A stretch of 64,000 bases of DNA, from positions 1 through 64,000 of the forward strand of contig CAIWAH010000154.1 of the NCBI GenBank assembly GCA_903910585.1, in the 5' to 3' direction. Below, one piece after another: positions 7,036 to 18,297 of the stretch. Below the pieces are notes generated by a model. It had not been told where the DNA came from. It saw only the letters and a program-made list of their open reading frames with translations, and made no database searches. Made by a program: the position numbers and the translations under genes. This DNA is from an uncultured Verrucomicrobiota bacterium. Lineage in GTDB: Bacteria; Verrucomicrobiota; Verrucomicrobiia; Limisphaerales; UBA9464. Position 1 is the first letter of the stretch. Each line of letters opens with the position of its first letter.

Positions 7036-7125
7036 TCAGACCTGGGGCGATGCCGATTTTGTCAGGCGAACGCGCGCGCGGACTTCGACCTGGCGAAGGC
7101 GTTTGAGGTAGTCAGGCGGGATCAT
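7036..7125 (-). pseudogene. DUF58 5'-end fragment C (29-codon open frame)
   Basis: The ATG at 7125 begins MIPPDYLKRLRQVEVRAR, identical to the intact DUF58 gene except for residue 2, then diverges to a TGA at 7036-7038. A run of 47 bp (7073-7119) is identical to 5854-5900 inside the intact gene. The near identity implies recent duplication or gene conversion. Its first codons overlap the end of the SUKH-like gene in another frame. Confidence 0.85.
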
Positions 7126-7609
7126 CGGCAAGAATGGTGTCCACCAAGGCTGAAAACGAAGGCGCGAGCACTTCAACGACCTTCACCTCGCGGTGCTGCA
7201 GGATACGCTCATGGTCGATCCTGAGAACCGGACAATCGCCTCCGGTTGTCTGGTCGGTGGCAAAGCAAACCGGGTCGTAGCGCCCATTTGCCGGCCGCCC
7301 AAACTGAAGCAGTCCGTGACCGCGAAGAACTTCGTGCAGTGCGTTGTCTTGCTGAACGCTTTGGGCCAATCCGGTCAACCCTTCAGACGTTGGGTTGGGC
7401 AGCAACGCAATCCACTCACAGCTCGCCTCGTTCCAACGGTAGTTCAGTGCAAGTTGCGCAAAGAGCGTGGGAAGAATACCGCCGACGGTGGTTTGGAAGG
7501 CGTCGAGGTCGGAGCTGGATCCGCTCCAACGGGTCATCGGCTCGCCGGAATACCAATCGAGCAGGCTAACCAGCCGGCGGATACTCGGACTGATGGCGGT
7601 GGGGGGCAT
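7112..7609 (-). CDS. SUKH (SMI1/KNR4)-like immunity protein candidate
   Basis: 165 aa, no signal peptide or membrane helix. The opening RRLVSLLDWYSGEPMTRW and a late segment YDPVCFATDQTTGGDCPVLRID-HERIL resemble the SMI1/KNR4 fold, whose bacterial members neutralise polymorphic toxins. It starts 12 bp downstream of moxR, inside the Bat operon. Its last codons and stop are formed from the first codons of DUF58 fragment C read in another frame. No toxin gene is nearby. The family call is by eye, and a structural search would be needed to settle it. Confidence 0.6.
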   Translation of the reverse strand: MPPTAISPSIRRLVSLLDWYSGEPMTRWSGSSSDLDAFQTTVGGILPTLFAQLALNYRWNEASCEWIALLPNPTSEGLTGLAQSVQQDNALHEVLRGHGLLQFGRPANGRYDPVCFATDQTTGGDCPVLRIDHERILQHREVKVVEVLAPSFSALVDTILADDPA

Positions 7610-7621
7610 CGGCCTCGCGGG

Positions 7622-8620
<999 letters not shown>

Positions 8621-8808
8621 AGCGATGGGACTGTCCCGGCAAGCGAACCAGAGCCGCCGCGGCAAAGTCGAGCCTCCGACGTGAAATCATCCGGGAAGTT
8701 CAAGGAAAGAAGGCAACTGCCGGGAGCCGGCGCAATTGCTCAGTCAGGACCGATGGGAATCGCCGGGCTGCGCTCGACCCGGAGCAATCAAGGTGTTACC
8801 TCATTCCC
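8621..8808. promoter_or_regulatory. Divergent intergenic region upstream of the Bat operon
   Basis: 188 bp between moxR (minus) and the gene at 8809 (plus), so promoters for both must lie here. I could not pick a confident -35/-10 pair by eye. Confidence 0.35.
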
Positions 8809-10230
8809 ATGCCAGCCACCGATCTTCGCCGTGCCCGCGTGGCGTTTTTGCTGGTGCCGCTGGCGGTGCTGGGGCTGCTGATCCTGACCTTCACGGCATT
8901 TCAACTTCGGATCAGGGCCCAAATCCGTGAATACGAAGCCCTGGCCCGGGCGCGGAAAGAGCCGTTGATGCTCAAGGCGCTCGCGGCGGCCCAATATACG
9001 GCGATACCGGACCACGAGAACGTGGCCGTGCCCCTGCTGGCTTTGTGGGAAAAGGAACATCCCGAATATTGGCGGGCCTTCCGGCAGGGCAGCCGGAAGT
9101 TGCCGGAGAAGCCGGATGACCCGTCCATCCCGTTCCCCAAGGTCAATGATCGAGTTGAAGCCGACTCCGGGGAGGCCAGCGCGGAGTCGCACCAGCCGCT
9201 TGTGTCGCATGTGGCCGCTCGCAGCGATAACCGGGAGGCGGTCCGCGAGGCCTTGCGCCGGCCGCGCTGTCGGTTTCCGGTGCGGGTCACCGACGGCCTG
9301 TTCGCCCTTCTGCCTCATCTGGCCCGCCTCAAGCGCGACGCCACGGAGTTTCGGGCCGAAGCCTGGGTGGCAACTGGGCGCGGCGACGTGGAGACTTCCG
9401 CGCGAGCCATTCGGGATTGTGCCCATGTGGGTCACTTGTTGCGGGAGGACCCGATTCTGATCGGGCAACTGGTGCGAATCGCCTGTTACTCGATGTGTCT
9501 GAGCGACGTGGAGCGCTTGCTTTCGCGGCTGCCACCCAGCGAAACCCAACTGGGCGAACTCCGGGCTATGACCGAAGGACTCTCCGCGTTGGACGGCTAC
9601 TGCCGGAGCATGCTTTTCGAGCGGTCTACGGGCTTAGGCGCGTTCGAGATGCCGCCGGGCGCTCTTTGAAAGGGCGCAACTTTTACACAGACTGGTGATG
9701 AGGGGGCAGATCCTTCGGCGGTCGTGCTCACTCTGCGGTTGACCGGCCTGCAGCCGCTGGACCGACGGCTCTACCTGGAAACCTTTGAGCACCTGCTGAC
9801 CAATGCCCCGCTTGATTCTCCCGAAAAACTGCTGGCCGTGGAAACGGCCATGACCAATACCGCAAGCCGGCTTAGGCATTTCCCGCCCAAAATCTATTCC
9901 GGAATGTTTTTGCCCGCCCTGAAACATGCCGCCCAGAAGCTCTGCCAACTCGAAGCCCTGCGGAACGCCGCCCTCACGGCCTTGGCGGTCGAGCGCTACC
10001 GGCTGCTCCATGCTGGGCAGACGCCGGAAACCCTGACCGAACTGGTGCCGGATGTGCTGCCGGAAATTCCGCGTGACCCATTTGATGGGCAACCGCTCCG
10101 CTACCGCCGTTTGGAGCAGGGTTATGTGGTATATTCGATTGGGCCCGACCGAATTGATCAGGGCGGCCGGGAAAAGCCCCGGAAGGGTGACAAGTCCCAG
10201 TTCGACGTGACGTTTACCGTGCGTCGCTGA
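8809..10230 (+). pseudogene. Membrane-anchored protein interrupted by an in-frame TGA
   Basis: The frame starting at ATG 8809 encodes an N-terminal membrane helix (RVAFLLVPLAVLGLLILTF) and a helical domain, and stops at TGA 9667-9669. The same frame resumes at once and stays open to 10230, giving KGATFTQTG and then LTLRLTGLQPLDRRLYLETF and a tail with PRDPFDGQPLRYRRLEQGY and VYSIGPD. That tail resembles the calcium-binding end seen in pseudopilin-like proteins. The two halves read as one protein of about 470 aa, so this is a nonsense mutation, a sequencing error, or a pair of compensating frameshifts near 9660-9720. The function is unknown. Confidence 0.65.
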
Positions 10231-10272
10231 GTTGAGTTGCCGGGCCAAGGCAGCGACGCCTCTGTTCGTGGG

Positions 10273-11358
10273 TCAGGTGGCCGGGGAACTTTGGCGAAGC
10301 CATCGAGCTTCAACCCAATACCAGCTGGCGACGGCCAACGGGAGCGTGAGGACGGTCGCCACGAGCGTAAATCCCGAGACGGTCCATTTCACGTCCGGTG
10401 TGAATTGCAGGAGCAACTGCTGGACCGGGAAGGCGTAGAGATAGATTCCGTAGGAGAAGTCGCCCGGCAAGCGGTTCGCCAACCGGGTCGGAAGCTTGTG
10501 GTAACTGGCCTGCAGCACCAGCCACGGCAGAACCAAGGGGCCTACGGCTCGCCCCACCGCCTCCGGGCCCACGAACGCAGCGGCCACGGCTGTGGCCGCC
10601 AGCAGCATGCACCAACGGTTCCTGGGGATTTTGCCGGTGTCCCAGTAAGCCAGCACGCCGCCGAGGAAATAAACGGCCAGCCAGCCCCAGTCGGACCACG
10701 CACCGAAGACCCGGGTCAACGCCGGAGGCATTTCGGCGTCGGGCCAGATGACGAACCATCCCCACAGGGCGCCAAAGAGGCTCCATCGCAGCCAGCGACG
10801 GCGCAAAATTCCGAGAGCTCCCAGCAGGGCCAGGAGCAGGTAACAGAGAAACTCGTAGCGAATCGTCCAGAGCGACCCGTTGAGGTCGTGCGAGATGCCG
10901 GCGGGGAAAAGTTCGAGCTGCGGATTGGCCAGGTGGCCGAGGCTGCCCAAGGTGACCATCGCCAAGCCCGACTGCCACACGTCCGCCAAGGAAGGGAATC
11001 CGGCGCCGATGCCGACGGCCAAGGGCACGACCACCATGGACTGCCACAGACAAACGGCAATGAAGCCCGGATAAATGCGCCGGGCCCGTCGCTTCAGGAA
11101 ATCCCGGAAAGCGGGACGGCGGTCCCACGATGCGGAGACGAGGTAACCGCTCAGTGCAAAGAACAGGCTCACGGCGACGCTGCCGCCGTGGATCTGGAAT
11201 TGGTGAAGGATCGTCGGCAGTGGCCGTTCCGCGCCGGTGGGCACCAGGTGCCACGAATGCGAAAAGACGACCATCAACGCGAGGATCAGCCGCAGCAGAT
11301 TCAGGCCATTCTGATGGAACGCAGATTCATGCGCCGATGGGAGAACCGTTCCGGCCAC
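10273..11358 (-). CDS. Acyltransferase 3 family membrane protein (OafA/YrhL-like)
   Basis: 361 aa with about ten hydrophobic segments. The N-terminal R-x10-H motif of the family is present (R23 in LLRLILALM, H34 in VFSHSWH), followed by SLFFALSGYLVS. Members transfer acyl groups from the cytoplasm to extracellular glycans or lipids such as O-antigen or peptidoglycan. It stands alone, convergent with the interrupted gene at 8809 and downstream of tRNA-Pro. The substrate cannot be inferred. Confidence 0.9.
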   Translation of the reverse strand: MAGTVLPSAHESAFHQNGLNLLRLILALMVVFSHSWHLVPTGAERPLPTILHQFQIHGGSVAVSLFFALSGYLVSASWDRRPAFRDFLKRRARRIYPGFIAVCLWQSMVVVPLAVGIGAGFPSLADVWQSGLAMVTLGSLGHLANPQLELFPAGISHDLNGSLWTIRYEFLCYLLLALLGALGILRRRWLRWSLFGALWGWFVIWPDAEMPPALTRVFGAWSDWGWLAVYFLGGVLAYWDTGKIPRNRWCMLLAATAVAAAFVGPEAVGRAVGPLVLPWLVLQASYHKLPTRLANRLPGDFSYGIYLYAFPVQQLLLQFTPDVKWTVSGFTLVATVLTLPLAVASWYWVEARWLRQSSPAT

Positions 11359-11538
11359 GCTCGCAGCGTTGTCCCGTTATGCCGGGCCGGCAAGCCTCGC
11401 GGCGCATCATCGCGTGCCAGCGGGGCGGTTGAATGACCGAGGTCGTGCGCCGCCTTGGCCAGGAGACGTGCGCCCCTTAACGCGAAAGAGAAGCGATCCT
11501 GTGGATGGAGGACGGCAGGGTTGGGAAGAGGAACCCAA

Positions 11539-11615
11539 TGGTCGGGGCGGTGAGATTTGAACTCACGACCTTCTGAACCCCATTCAGACGCGCTACCAAG
11601 CTACGCTACGCCCCG
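11539..11615 (-). tRNA. tRNA-Pro (GGG)
   Basis: Minus strand, 77 nt including an encoded CCA (plus-strand TGG at 11539-11541). The acceptor stem is CGGGGCG paired with CGCCCCG. The anticodon arm TCTGA-loop-TCAGA encloses a seven-base loop ATGGGGT, giving anticodon GGG. The T-arm contains GTTCAAATC. All four arms fold. Confidence 0.95.
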
Positions 11616-11852
11616 ACCGGGTGCCCGTTGAGGCGACGCGGAAAATACGGACTGCGGACTTCGCAGCAATCTCTTTCTTCCCGGAAATTCGGCCGCAACC
11701 GACGAACAAGCCATGGCAACGCCCTTCGCAAGCGGCTCCCACCCTACGCGGACTTCGCCGGGGCCGTGCATTTCAGGCAGGTCGCGCGGGGCTTCCGCTC
11801 ACGCGGCATTGGTGGGATGCGCACCTGGCCGGTAAGCCGACACGAGGCCGCC

Positions 11853-13205
11853 TCAGGCCAGTTCCAGTCCGCGCATGGTGCCGGTGGAGGACGCGAACTG
11901 GGACGTTTCGAGGCCGAACCGCTGCAGCATCGAAACGAAGAGATTAGGCAGCGGGTAGTTGCGCTCGCGGTCGAACGCGAGGTGCTGGCCGTGTTTGAAC
12001 CCGCCGCCGGCAAACAGCGTGGGCAGGTTGGTGGTCACGTGCGTGTTGGCGTTTCCGAGGTTCGAGCCGTAGAGGATCATCGTGCGGTCGAGCAGGGATT
12101 CGCCGTCCTCCTTCACCGCCCGAAGCTTTCCGAAGAGGTCCGCGAGCAGCTTCATGTGCCACTCGTCGATGGCGCGAAGTTGCGCGAGCTTCTTCTCGGA
12201 ACGCCCATGGTGGGAGAGATCATGGTAGCCCTCGGTGATCTTGGTGCCGTCGAGGTCAATGGCCGGCGAATTCACGCTGTCGAGCAGCAGGGCGATGGAA
12301 CGCGTCGAGTCCGTCTCGAACGCGAGCCGCGCCAGGTCATACATGAGCCGCACCTTTTCCATGTATTCACGCGGGCTCTCCGGATCCAGCGGTGCGGTGG
12401 CCGTCACTGCCGGCTTGGGTTTTCGCTCCCATTCGCGGGACATCTGCATCCGCTGTTCGAGTTCGCGGACGCTGGTGAAGTATTGGTCCAGCCGCTCGCG
12501 GTCGGCGCCGCCCACGGTGCGTTGCAGGGATTTCGCCTGGCCGGCCACGGCGTCGAGGATGCTCTGGCCCAGCTCCAGTTTGCGGACCTGCCGTTCGGTT
12601 TCCTCGGGCGTGCCCTGGAGGAACAGCCGGCGGAAGACTTCGGAAGGTTTTTCTTCGCAGGGAATCAGCACGCCGGACCCGGTCCACGACAGGCTGCGCG
12701 CGCCGCGCTCGACATTCACGCCGAAGTTGAGCGACGGGAAGCGCGTGAGGTGCCCGATGCGTTCGGCGATGAACTGGTCGAGCGAAATGGTGTTCCGGAA
12801 GCCGCCGCGTCCCGGATGCGGTGCCGCGGTGAGGAAGCAGTTGTCCGCAGGGTGACCGCCATCCACGTCCGGATGCGACACGCCGCTGAACACGGTGAAG
12901 TCGTGGCGGAACTCCTGCAGGAGATTGAGATAAGATGAGAGCTCGTAATCGCGGCCGGCGACCTTGGGGAAGAAGTTCTCCGGCAGCAGGCCGAGGTTGT
13001 TGCAGATGGCCAGCATCCGGCGCGGCTTGGCCGCCGGGGATTCAGCCGGGGGCGCCACGGGATTCGCCGCGAAGGCCGGCGTCATCGAGTCCAGCAGCGG
13101 CAGCGAAAGCGCGATGCCGGTTCCCTGCAGGAAGCGGCGCCGGGACAGCGCGCGCCGGGTGGCGACAAAAGGCGCGGTCAGGGACGGGCGGAGGGACGGA
13201 GTCAT
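11853..13205 (-). CDS. DUF1552 secreted protein with Tat signal
   Basis: 450 aa. A twin-arginine signal [12 protein letters not shown] lies at about 19-30, so it is exported folded. The body matches DUF1552: [35 protein letters not shown] and the late [29 protein letters not shown] block. DUF1552 genes are paired with DUF1592 cytochrome proteins across Planctomycetota and Verrucomicrobiota. The upstream DUF1592 gene ends 13 bp before this start. The catalytic role is unknown. Confidence 0.92.
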   Translation of the reverse strand: MTPSLRPSLTAPFVATRRALSRRRFLQGTGIALSLPLLDSMTPAFAANPVAPPAESPAAKPRRMLAICNNLGLLPENFFPKVAGRDYELSSYLNLLQEFRHDFTVFSGVSHPDVDGGHPADNCFLTAAPHPGRGGFRNTISLDQFIAERIGHLTRFPSLNFGVNVERGARSLSWTGSGVLIPCEEKPSEVFRRLFLQGTPEETERQVRKLELGQSILDAVAGQAKSLQRTVGGADRERLDQYFTSVRELEQRMQMSREWERKPKPAVTATAPLDPESPREYMEKVRLMYDLARLAFETDSTRSIALLLDSVNSPAIDLDGTKITEGYHDLSHHGRSEKKLAQLRAIDEWHMKLLADLFGKLRAVKEDGESLLDRTMILYGSNLGNANTHVTTNLPTLFAGGGFKHGQHLAFDRERNYPLPNLFVSMLQRFGLETSQFASSTGTMRGLELA

Positions 13206-13218
13206 GGCTGGCTGGAAG

Positions 13219-15798
13219 TCATTTGTTCAGGAACAGGTCGCTCTGCACAAGCTCGTGAATGAGGGATCGCACCCCGTAGCCGTGCTTTTTGCCGCGTTGG
13301 ACCAGGCGCTCAATCGCGGGCCGGTCCGAGAAGCGGACGGGTGCGCCGGTGGCAAAGACGGTGAGCTGCCGGAGCAGGTTGCGGGCAAGCTGTTCCTCAT
13401 CCCGGATCAGGCACTCCTTCAGCTGGCGGACATTCGCGAAGGCCCGGCCATCGGGGAGTTCGCCGCTGGCGTCCACCGTGGGACCGAGACCGAAGTGGAA
13501 GAACAGGCCGTTGTGGCCGATACCCTTGACCGGTTCCCCGCCGCCGATTGCCCGGTATCGTTCCCGCCAGCCGCCCATCACGTCGAAGCTCTCCAGGGCG
13601 AAGCCGGCCGGATCGATGAGCTTGTGGCAGGCGTTGCAGGCTTCCTGCGAACGGTGCTTGGCCAGCTGTTCACGGATGGTCGTCGCTCCGCGGATGTCGG
13701 GATCCACCGCCGGGACGGAAGCCGGAGGCGGAGGCGGGGGGCGGCCGATGATGCGGCTCATGATCCAGGCACCGCGCTTCACCGGCGACGTGGTGGTGCC
13801 GTTGGCGGTGACCTTGAGCACGGACGCCTGCGTGAGCAGGCCGCCACGGACGCTGTCGGCGGGCAACAAAACGGGGCGGACTTCGATGCCTTCCACGCCC
13901 GGGATTCCGTAGTGGGTCGCCATCCGTTCATTGAGCAGGGCGAAATCGGAAGCCACCAGATTCGTGACGCCCAGATCCCGGCGGATCAATTCGGCAAAGA
14001 ACCCCTGGGTCTCTTCGCTCATGGATTCCACCAGCAGGTCGTCCAGTTGGTAATCGGGATACAGCTGCTCGTCCGGAGCGGTGTTGGCGATGCCGCGCAG
14101 GTCGAGCCAGTAGTCGAGGAATGCATCCACAAACTGCCGCGAGCGGGGATCGTTCAGCATCCGCTCGGTTTCCTGCCGCAACACCTCCGGGCGGTGGAGT
14201 CCGCCTTTGGCCGCCAAGGCGCGAAGTTGGCGGTCGGGGGCGGAATTCCACAGGAAATAGGCCAGGCGTTCGGCGATGGCCCGGTCCGACAGCCGCCCCG
14301 GCTGTTCATCGAAGTAGAGGAATCCGGGGGAGCAGAGGACCGCGGTGTATCCCGCCAGCATTGCGTCGGTGAAGTCGTGACCCGCCTTCAACGCGTCCCG
14401 GATCACGCCCCGGAAACGTTCTGTGTCCTCGCGGGTGGGCGGACGCCGGTAAGCGCGCTGGACGAACTCGGGCAGCAATCGTTCCGCATCCTCCTCCGGC
14501 GCTGTCGAGATGACCTTCACGCCGGCGGTGACCTTTGACCGTCCGACCCCGGTGGTGACGGGCGCCGGTTCCATTGGCAATTCACCGAACAGCAGCCGGT
14601 GACCCGCCGGCGGCCAGTCTTCGATGAAGGGACCCTCGACTTCCATCCATTGGAACGCGACGCCCGGCATGCCCTCGGCGGTGGTGAACGGATTGCGGTG
14701 GTCCGGCGGGCGATTGCGATGGAGGCGGGCGGCATCCGGGCGGATCGTCTCGCCGGCGAGCAGCCACACTTCCAGTTCCCGCACGGTGGGTTCGGTGCCC
14801 ACGTCGAAGCCACCCAGCTTGCGGAGAATTCGCGGTGAAGTGTCGGAGTAGATAGTGACCGGCTCCGGTCGCCGGCCGGCCGACACATTGGTGAACTTCG
14901 GATCGATCCAGAAGCTGTAGCCGGAGAAGCGCAGCCGATACCGTCCCGAAACCGGCGCCCGGAATTTGCCGAAACGGATCTCCGTGGGCTCGTAAGTGCT
15001 GACCACAACGCCCATGGACTCCTTCGCCAGCCGATCGGCGTCGCGGATGCCGGGATGTTTGGGTTTGGCCGCTTCGGTGAGGTCCCGCTGCAGCGCCAGG
15101 CCGATCAGCGGAAACGTCCGGCGCTCCCGTGGGCCTTCGAGCTTGATGGCTCCGAAGAATTCCCCCTGATTCCACGCGTAGTAGCGGTTGGTCGCGGTGG
15201 CAGGCTGGCTGACCTCGGGAGCCATCGCCTTGCGCAGCGCAAAGTCCGCCGCCCCGAGATAGCGGGCCATCTGCACGTGCGAAACATCCAGGGCGTCGCC
15301 CACCTTGTTGAAGCCGTGGGCGGTGGAATCCTCCGGCAGAAAGTCCCTCACTTCCAGATAGGGCAGGGAGAGCAGGTCGCGAAGCGTGGCCTCGTATTCG
15401 TAGCGATTGAGCCGGCGCTGGGTCGCCCGGCCATGTTCACGGACCCACTGGCGTTCATCGGCGAGCAGCGCACTGCCCAGAGAATTGGTAAACCCGCGGA
15501 GGTCCTTCCCGTCGGGCCGCGGTTTCTTCGCCGGGGGCATCTCCCCGCGGGCGACCCGGTCAAACACGTTCACCCACGCGTTGAGGATGCCGGACTCGGA
15601 AGGGATGTAGGCAAGCGCTGTTAGGTCCAGGCCACCCTTCTTCATCTCGGTGTCGTGACACTCCACGCAGTGCTTATCGAGGAAAGGCCGAATGCCCTTG
15701 GGACCGACCCCGAGAGCTGGCGAACTGGCCAATGCAAAGAGTGCGGTCGCGACCAGCGAACGCAGGCCAAGGCGGAACGCGGCAAGGTGGAAGCGCAT
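13219..15798 (-). CDS. DUF1592-type planctomycete cytochrome c protein
   Basis: 859 aa. A signal peptide (to about residue 30) is followed by one heme-binding motif, CVECH at about 44-48, in a planctomycete-type cytochrome domain, with [11 protein letters not shown] after it. The long remainder shows the DUF1587, DUF1595, DUF1592, DUF1588 and DUF1585 order, for example [10 protein letters not shown] and [12 protein letters not shown] in the DUF1592 region and [17 protein letters not shown] near the end. That CNACH is a second possible heme site in DUF1588. It is the upstream partner of the DUF1552 protein. A periplasmic redox role is likely but unproven. Confidence 0.93.
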   Translation of the reverse strand: MRFHLAAFRLGLRSLVATALFALASSPALGVGPKGIRPFLDKHCVECHDTEMKKGGLDLTALAYIPSESGILNAWVNVFDRVARGEMPPAKKPRPDGKDLRGFTNSLGSALLADERQWVREHGRATQRRLNRYEYEATLRDLLSLPYLEVRDFLPEDSTAHGFNKVGDALDVSHVQMARYLGAADFALRKAMAPEVSQPATATNRYYAWNQGEFFGAIKLEGPRERRTFPLIGLALQRDLTEAAKPKHPGIRDADRLAKESMGVVVSTYEPTEIRFGKFRAPVSGRYRLRFSGYSFWIDPKFTNVSAGRRPEPVTIYSDTSPRILRKLGGFDVGTEPTVRELEVWLLAGETIRPDAARLHRNRPPDHRNPFTTAEGMPGVAFQWMEVEGPFIEDWPPAGHRLLFGELPMEPAPVTTGVGRSKVTAGVKVISTAPEEDAERLLPEFVQRAYRRPPTREDTERFRGVIRDALKAGHDFTDAMLAGYTAVLCSPGFLYFDEQPGRLSDRAIAERLAYFLWNSAPDRQLRALAAKGGLHRPEVLRQETERMLNDPRSRQFVDAFLDYWLDLRGIANTAPDEQLYPDYQLDDLLVESMSEETQGFFAELIRRDLGVTNLVASDFALLNERMATHYGIPGVEGIEVRPVLLPADSVRGGLLTQASVLKVTANGTTTSPVKRGAWIMSRIIGRPPPPPPASVPAVDPDIRGATTIREQLAKHRSQEACNACHKLIDPAGFALESFDVMGGWRERYRAIGGGEPVKGIGHNGLFFHFGLGPTVDASGELPDGRAFANVRQLKECLIRDEEQLARNLLRQLTVFATGAPVRFSDRPAIERLVQRGKKHGYGVRSLIHELVQSDLFLNK

Positions 15799-15916
15799 GA
15801 ATCTCGGGAACGCGGAAAATCCTACCGGGGCCCGGCGGACTGTCCACGAGTCTTCCCAGACGCAGGAGTTTCCCGGGTCCTTCAGGGGAATCTTGCGGGC
15901 CTCGGAAATGACCGGA

Positions 15917-17071
15917 TCAGTAAGTCAACCGGACGATATCCGGGCTGGCTTCCAAAAGTTCCAAGGAGCCGCTGCCCACGACCTGAAAGAACCGGCCAAC
16001 CGCTTCGGCGGTCACCTGGATTTCCCGCTCGAAGGGCTCGACCGAATAGCTGTCATGCTCGGTGAACGGCCCCGCTGGGGTGGTCGCTGACAGCAGCTTT
16101 ACCTCGCCCGCACTTTGGGCGATCCAGGCGTTCAACGCCGAGGCGTAGGTGGAGACCCTCGTATGCAGCAGCACTGCGCCGCGTTGCTGCTCGGTATTTG
16201 TCGTCGGAACCCAGGCGGCGGTTTCATCCAACTCAAACAGGCCGCGACGATCAAAGATGGAGCCAAAAAATCCGTCACCCTCGGCAGTGGTATTGAACTG
16301 CGCTTCCACCGAGAGCGCCACGCCCGCCAGCTTCCAGACCCCGTCGCGGTCGCGAACAAAAAGCCCGTTGCCGGAATCGCCGCCGGTGGTGCCGGCTTCG
16401 TCGTCGCCCGCGGTGTCATCGAACAGGCACGCGATCAGGGCGGGGGAGCCCAGGCCGGTTTCTCCCGGCGCGAAAGTGGCCCGCACGACATTGGTGCCCC
16501 AGCGCGGTCGTCCGTCGGCGGGTGCCCAAGTCCAGCCGCAGAGGCGGTTCGTTCCATCGGTGGACACGAACACCGGGTTGCCCCGCGGTTGGCCCCGGCC
16601 AAAGAGCGTCGCGGTGCGCCCGGATTCGTTGGTTCGCGCATAGAGGGATGCCCAGGCGGGGAAGCGGCCGTCCACCGTGAGCAACTGCAGGTCCGTGCCG
16701 GCGACATTGGTCACGCCGGTTACCCGGTGCGGAAGCCCGGCGAACCGGGCGATCGCATTGGTCGAAACCTTCAGGTGGGCGGCAGTTAGGATGTGCTGCG
16801 GCCCGACAACGGTGCCGGCGAAGTCGAAGAACAGCGAATGCTCACAGCCGCTGTTCGTGAAGGTTCCCGCTGGCGCGGAGGTGTTCTCCGTGGTTCCCGG
16901 CCGTCCAAAGAGGATGATGGCGTGGGCCGGCCACGCCCAATAACAGGCGAGGGTGGCAATGATGAGTCTTTCGCGCCAAAGCCGGAGCACGGCGCAACGC
17001 TGCCGGAGTCCCGCCGGAGAGCAAGGGCCGGCCGAACCTCCCGGGTTGAATGGCGTCAACAGGCTCTGCAT
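15917..17071 (-). CDS. Secreted trypsin-like serine protease
   Basis: 384 aa. A hydrophobic segment at about 36-50 ([16 protein letters not shown]) serves as an export signal. The catalytic triad is visible: His99 in ILTAAHL, Asp127 in GTDLQLL and Ser233 in [10 protein letters not shown]. The C-terminal 90 residues (after WVPTTNT) form a separate module with [17 protein letters not shown] and FFQVVGSG, similar to tails on other secreted proteins in this window. It is transcribed away from bioB with only 44 bp between the starts. The N-terminus may be annotated too long. Confidence 0.85.
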   Translation of the reverse strand: MQSLLTPFNPGGSAGPCSPAGLRQRCAVLRLWRERLIIATLACYWAWPAHAIILFGRPGTTENTSAPAGTFTNSGCEHSLFFDFAGTVVGPQHILTAAHLKVSTNAIARFAGLPHRVTGVTNVAGTDLQLLTVDGRFPAWASLYARTNESGRTATLFGRGQPRGNPVFVSTDGTNRLCGWTWAPADGRPRWGTNVVRATFAPGETGLGSPALIACLFDDTAGDDEAGTTGGDSGNGLFVRDRDGVWKLAGVALSVEAQFNTTAEGDGFFGSIFDRRGLFELDETAAWVPTTNTEQQRGAVLLHTRVSTYASALNAWIAQSAGEVKLLSATTPAGPFTEHDSYSVEPFEREIQVTAEAVGRFFQVVGSGSLELLEASPDIVRLTY

Positions 17072-17115
17072 CCCTGATTTACAAGCCGACCTGCCCTCCC
17101 CATCTTCCGCGCCTG

Positions 17116-18195
17116 ATGACCGTCGCCATCCGCCACGATTGGACTTTGGAACAGCTGCGAGAACTCCACGCCATGCCGTTGCTGGAACTGGTGTTCCAGG
17201 CGGCCAGCGTTCACCGGAAGTTTCACAATCCGCGGGAGATGCAGGTGAGCAAACTCATCAGCATCAAGACCGGCGCCTGCCCGGAGGACTGCTCCTATTG
17301 CGCGCAGTCGTCCCGCTACAGCACCGGCGTCAGCCCGGAACGGCTGATGGAAAAGGCGCGGGTGGTGGAAATCGCGGCCCGGGCCAAGGCTGCCGGCGTC
17401 TCGCGGGTCTGTCTCGGTGCCGCCTGGCGCAACGTGAAGGACAACGAGCAGTTTGATCGCGTGCTCGACATGGTCCGTGACGTCACCGGCATGGGCATGG
17501 AGGTGTGCTGCACGTTGGGGATGCTGACCGAAGGCCAGGCCAGGAAGCTGGAGGATGCCGGTCTCTACGCCTACAACCACAACGTGGATTCCTCCGAGGA
17601 ATTCTACGAAACAATCATCACCACCCGGACCTACGCTGACCGTCTCGACACCTTGGCCAACGTCCGCAAGACCAGCATGACCATGTGTTCGGGCGGCATC
17701 ATCGGCCTCGGCGAAACCGTGGACGACAGATTGAAGATGCTGCAGACGCTGTCGCAGATTCAGCCGCATCCGGAGTCGGTGCCCATCAACATCCTTTCGA
17801 AGGTCGAGGGCACGCCGATGGCGGACAACGCCGATGTTCCGGTGTGGGATGTCATCCGGATGATCGCGGTCACGCGGATTGTGATGCCCCGGTCCGATGT
17901 CCGGTTGACCGCGGGGCGCGTGACGCTGGATGCCACGGCCCAGGCCCTTTGCTATCTGGCGGGCGCCAACTCGATCTTCTCCAGCGAGACCGAGTTCATG
18001 CTCACCAAGGCGGTGCCGTCGCCCAGCTACGATGCTGACCGGGAACTGCTGAACGCGCTCGGCTTGGTCATGCGGGCACCGTTCGTGAATCCGAATTCGC
18101 CGCGGGCCGCCGAACTCGCCGGTCAGATTGGCCTGCCCACGCTGCCGGAACTGCCCGTCTGCAACCGCAAGGGTGCCGCCTGCGCGGTGGCGTGA
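17116..18195 (+). CDS. bioB: Biotin synthase
   Basis: 359 aa from the ATG at 17116 (MTVAIRHDW); a longer frame from 17050 adds unconserved residues. This radical-SAM enzyme inserts sulfur into dethiobiotin as the last step of biotin synthesis. The SAM-cluster cysteines are C55-x3-C59-x2-C62 in [12 protein letters not shown]. The sulfur-donor cluster ligands are also seen ([22 protein letters not shown] and the Arg in DVRLTAGR). No other bio gene is in the window. tyrS follows after 102 bp, possibly co-transcribed. Confidence 0.97.
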   Translation: MTVAIRHDWTLEQLRELHAMPLLELVFQAASVHRKFHNPREMQVSKLISIKTGACPEDCSYCAQSSRYSTGVSPERLMEKARVVEIAARAKAAGVSRVCLGAAWRNVKDNEQFDRVLDMVRDVTGMGMEVCCTLGMLTEGQARKLEDAGLYAYNHNVDSSEEFYETIITTRTYADRLDTLANVRKTSMTMCSGGIIGLGETVDDRLKMLQTLSQIQPHPESVPINILSKVEGTPMADNADVPVWDVIRMIAVTRIVMPRSDVRLTAGRVTLDATAQALCYLAGANSIFSSETEFMLTKAVPSPSYDADRELLNALGLVMRAPFVNPNSPRAAELAGQIGLPTLPELPVCNRKGAACAVA

Positions 18196-18297
18196 GGTAT
18201 GCGAACCGGATTCGGTCGGGCGATACCTGTCCGATGCTTGGCCAGTTAACTTCCCCCTTGTTCCCCTGCGGCAATCGCCGCGATAACTCGCGGCCCG

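Noticed and set aside
5823..7125. Classical integrative element with att sites
   Set aside because: The repeated segment could act as an att core, but there is no integrase, recombinase or transposase gene within the window, so the mechanism is left open.
11616..11852. A gene between DUF1552 and tRNA-Pro
   Set aside because: Open frames there have no start context, domain or codon pattern; the 237 bp appears non-coding.
17072..17115. A biotin-operator or riboswitch upstream of bioB
   Set aside because: Only 44 bp separate bioB from the divergent protease gene, and no BirA-type dyad or known riboswitch fold could be seen.
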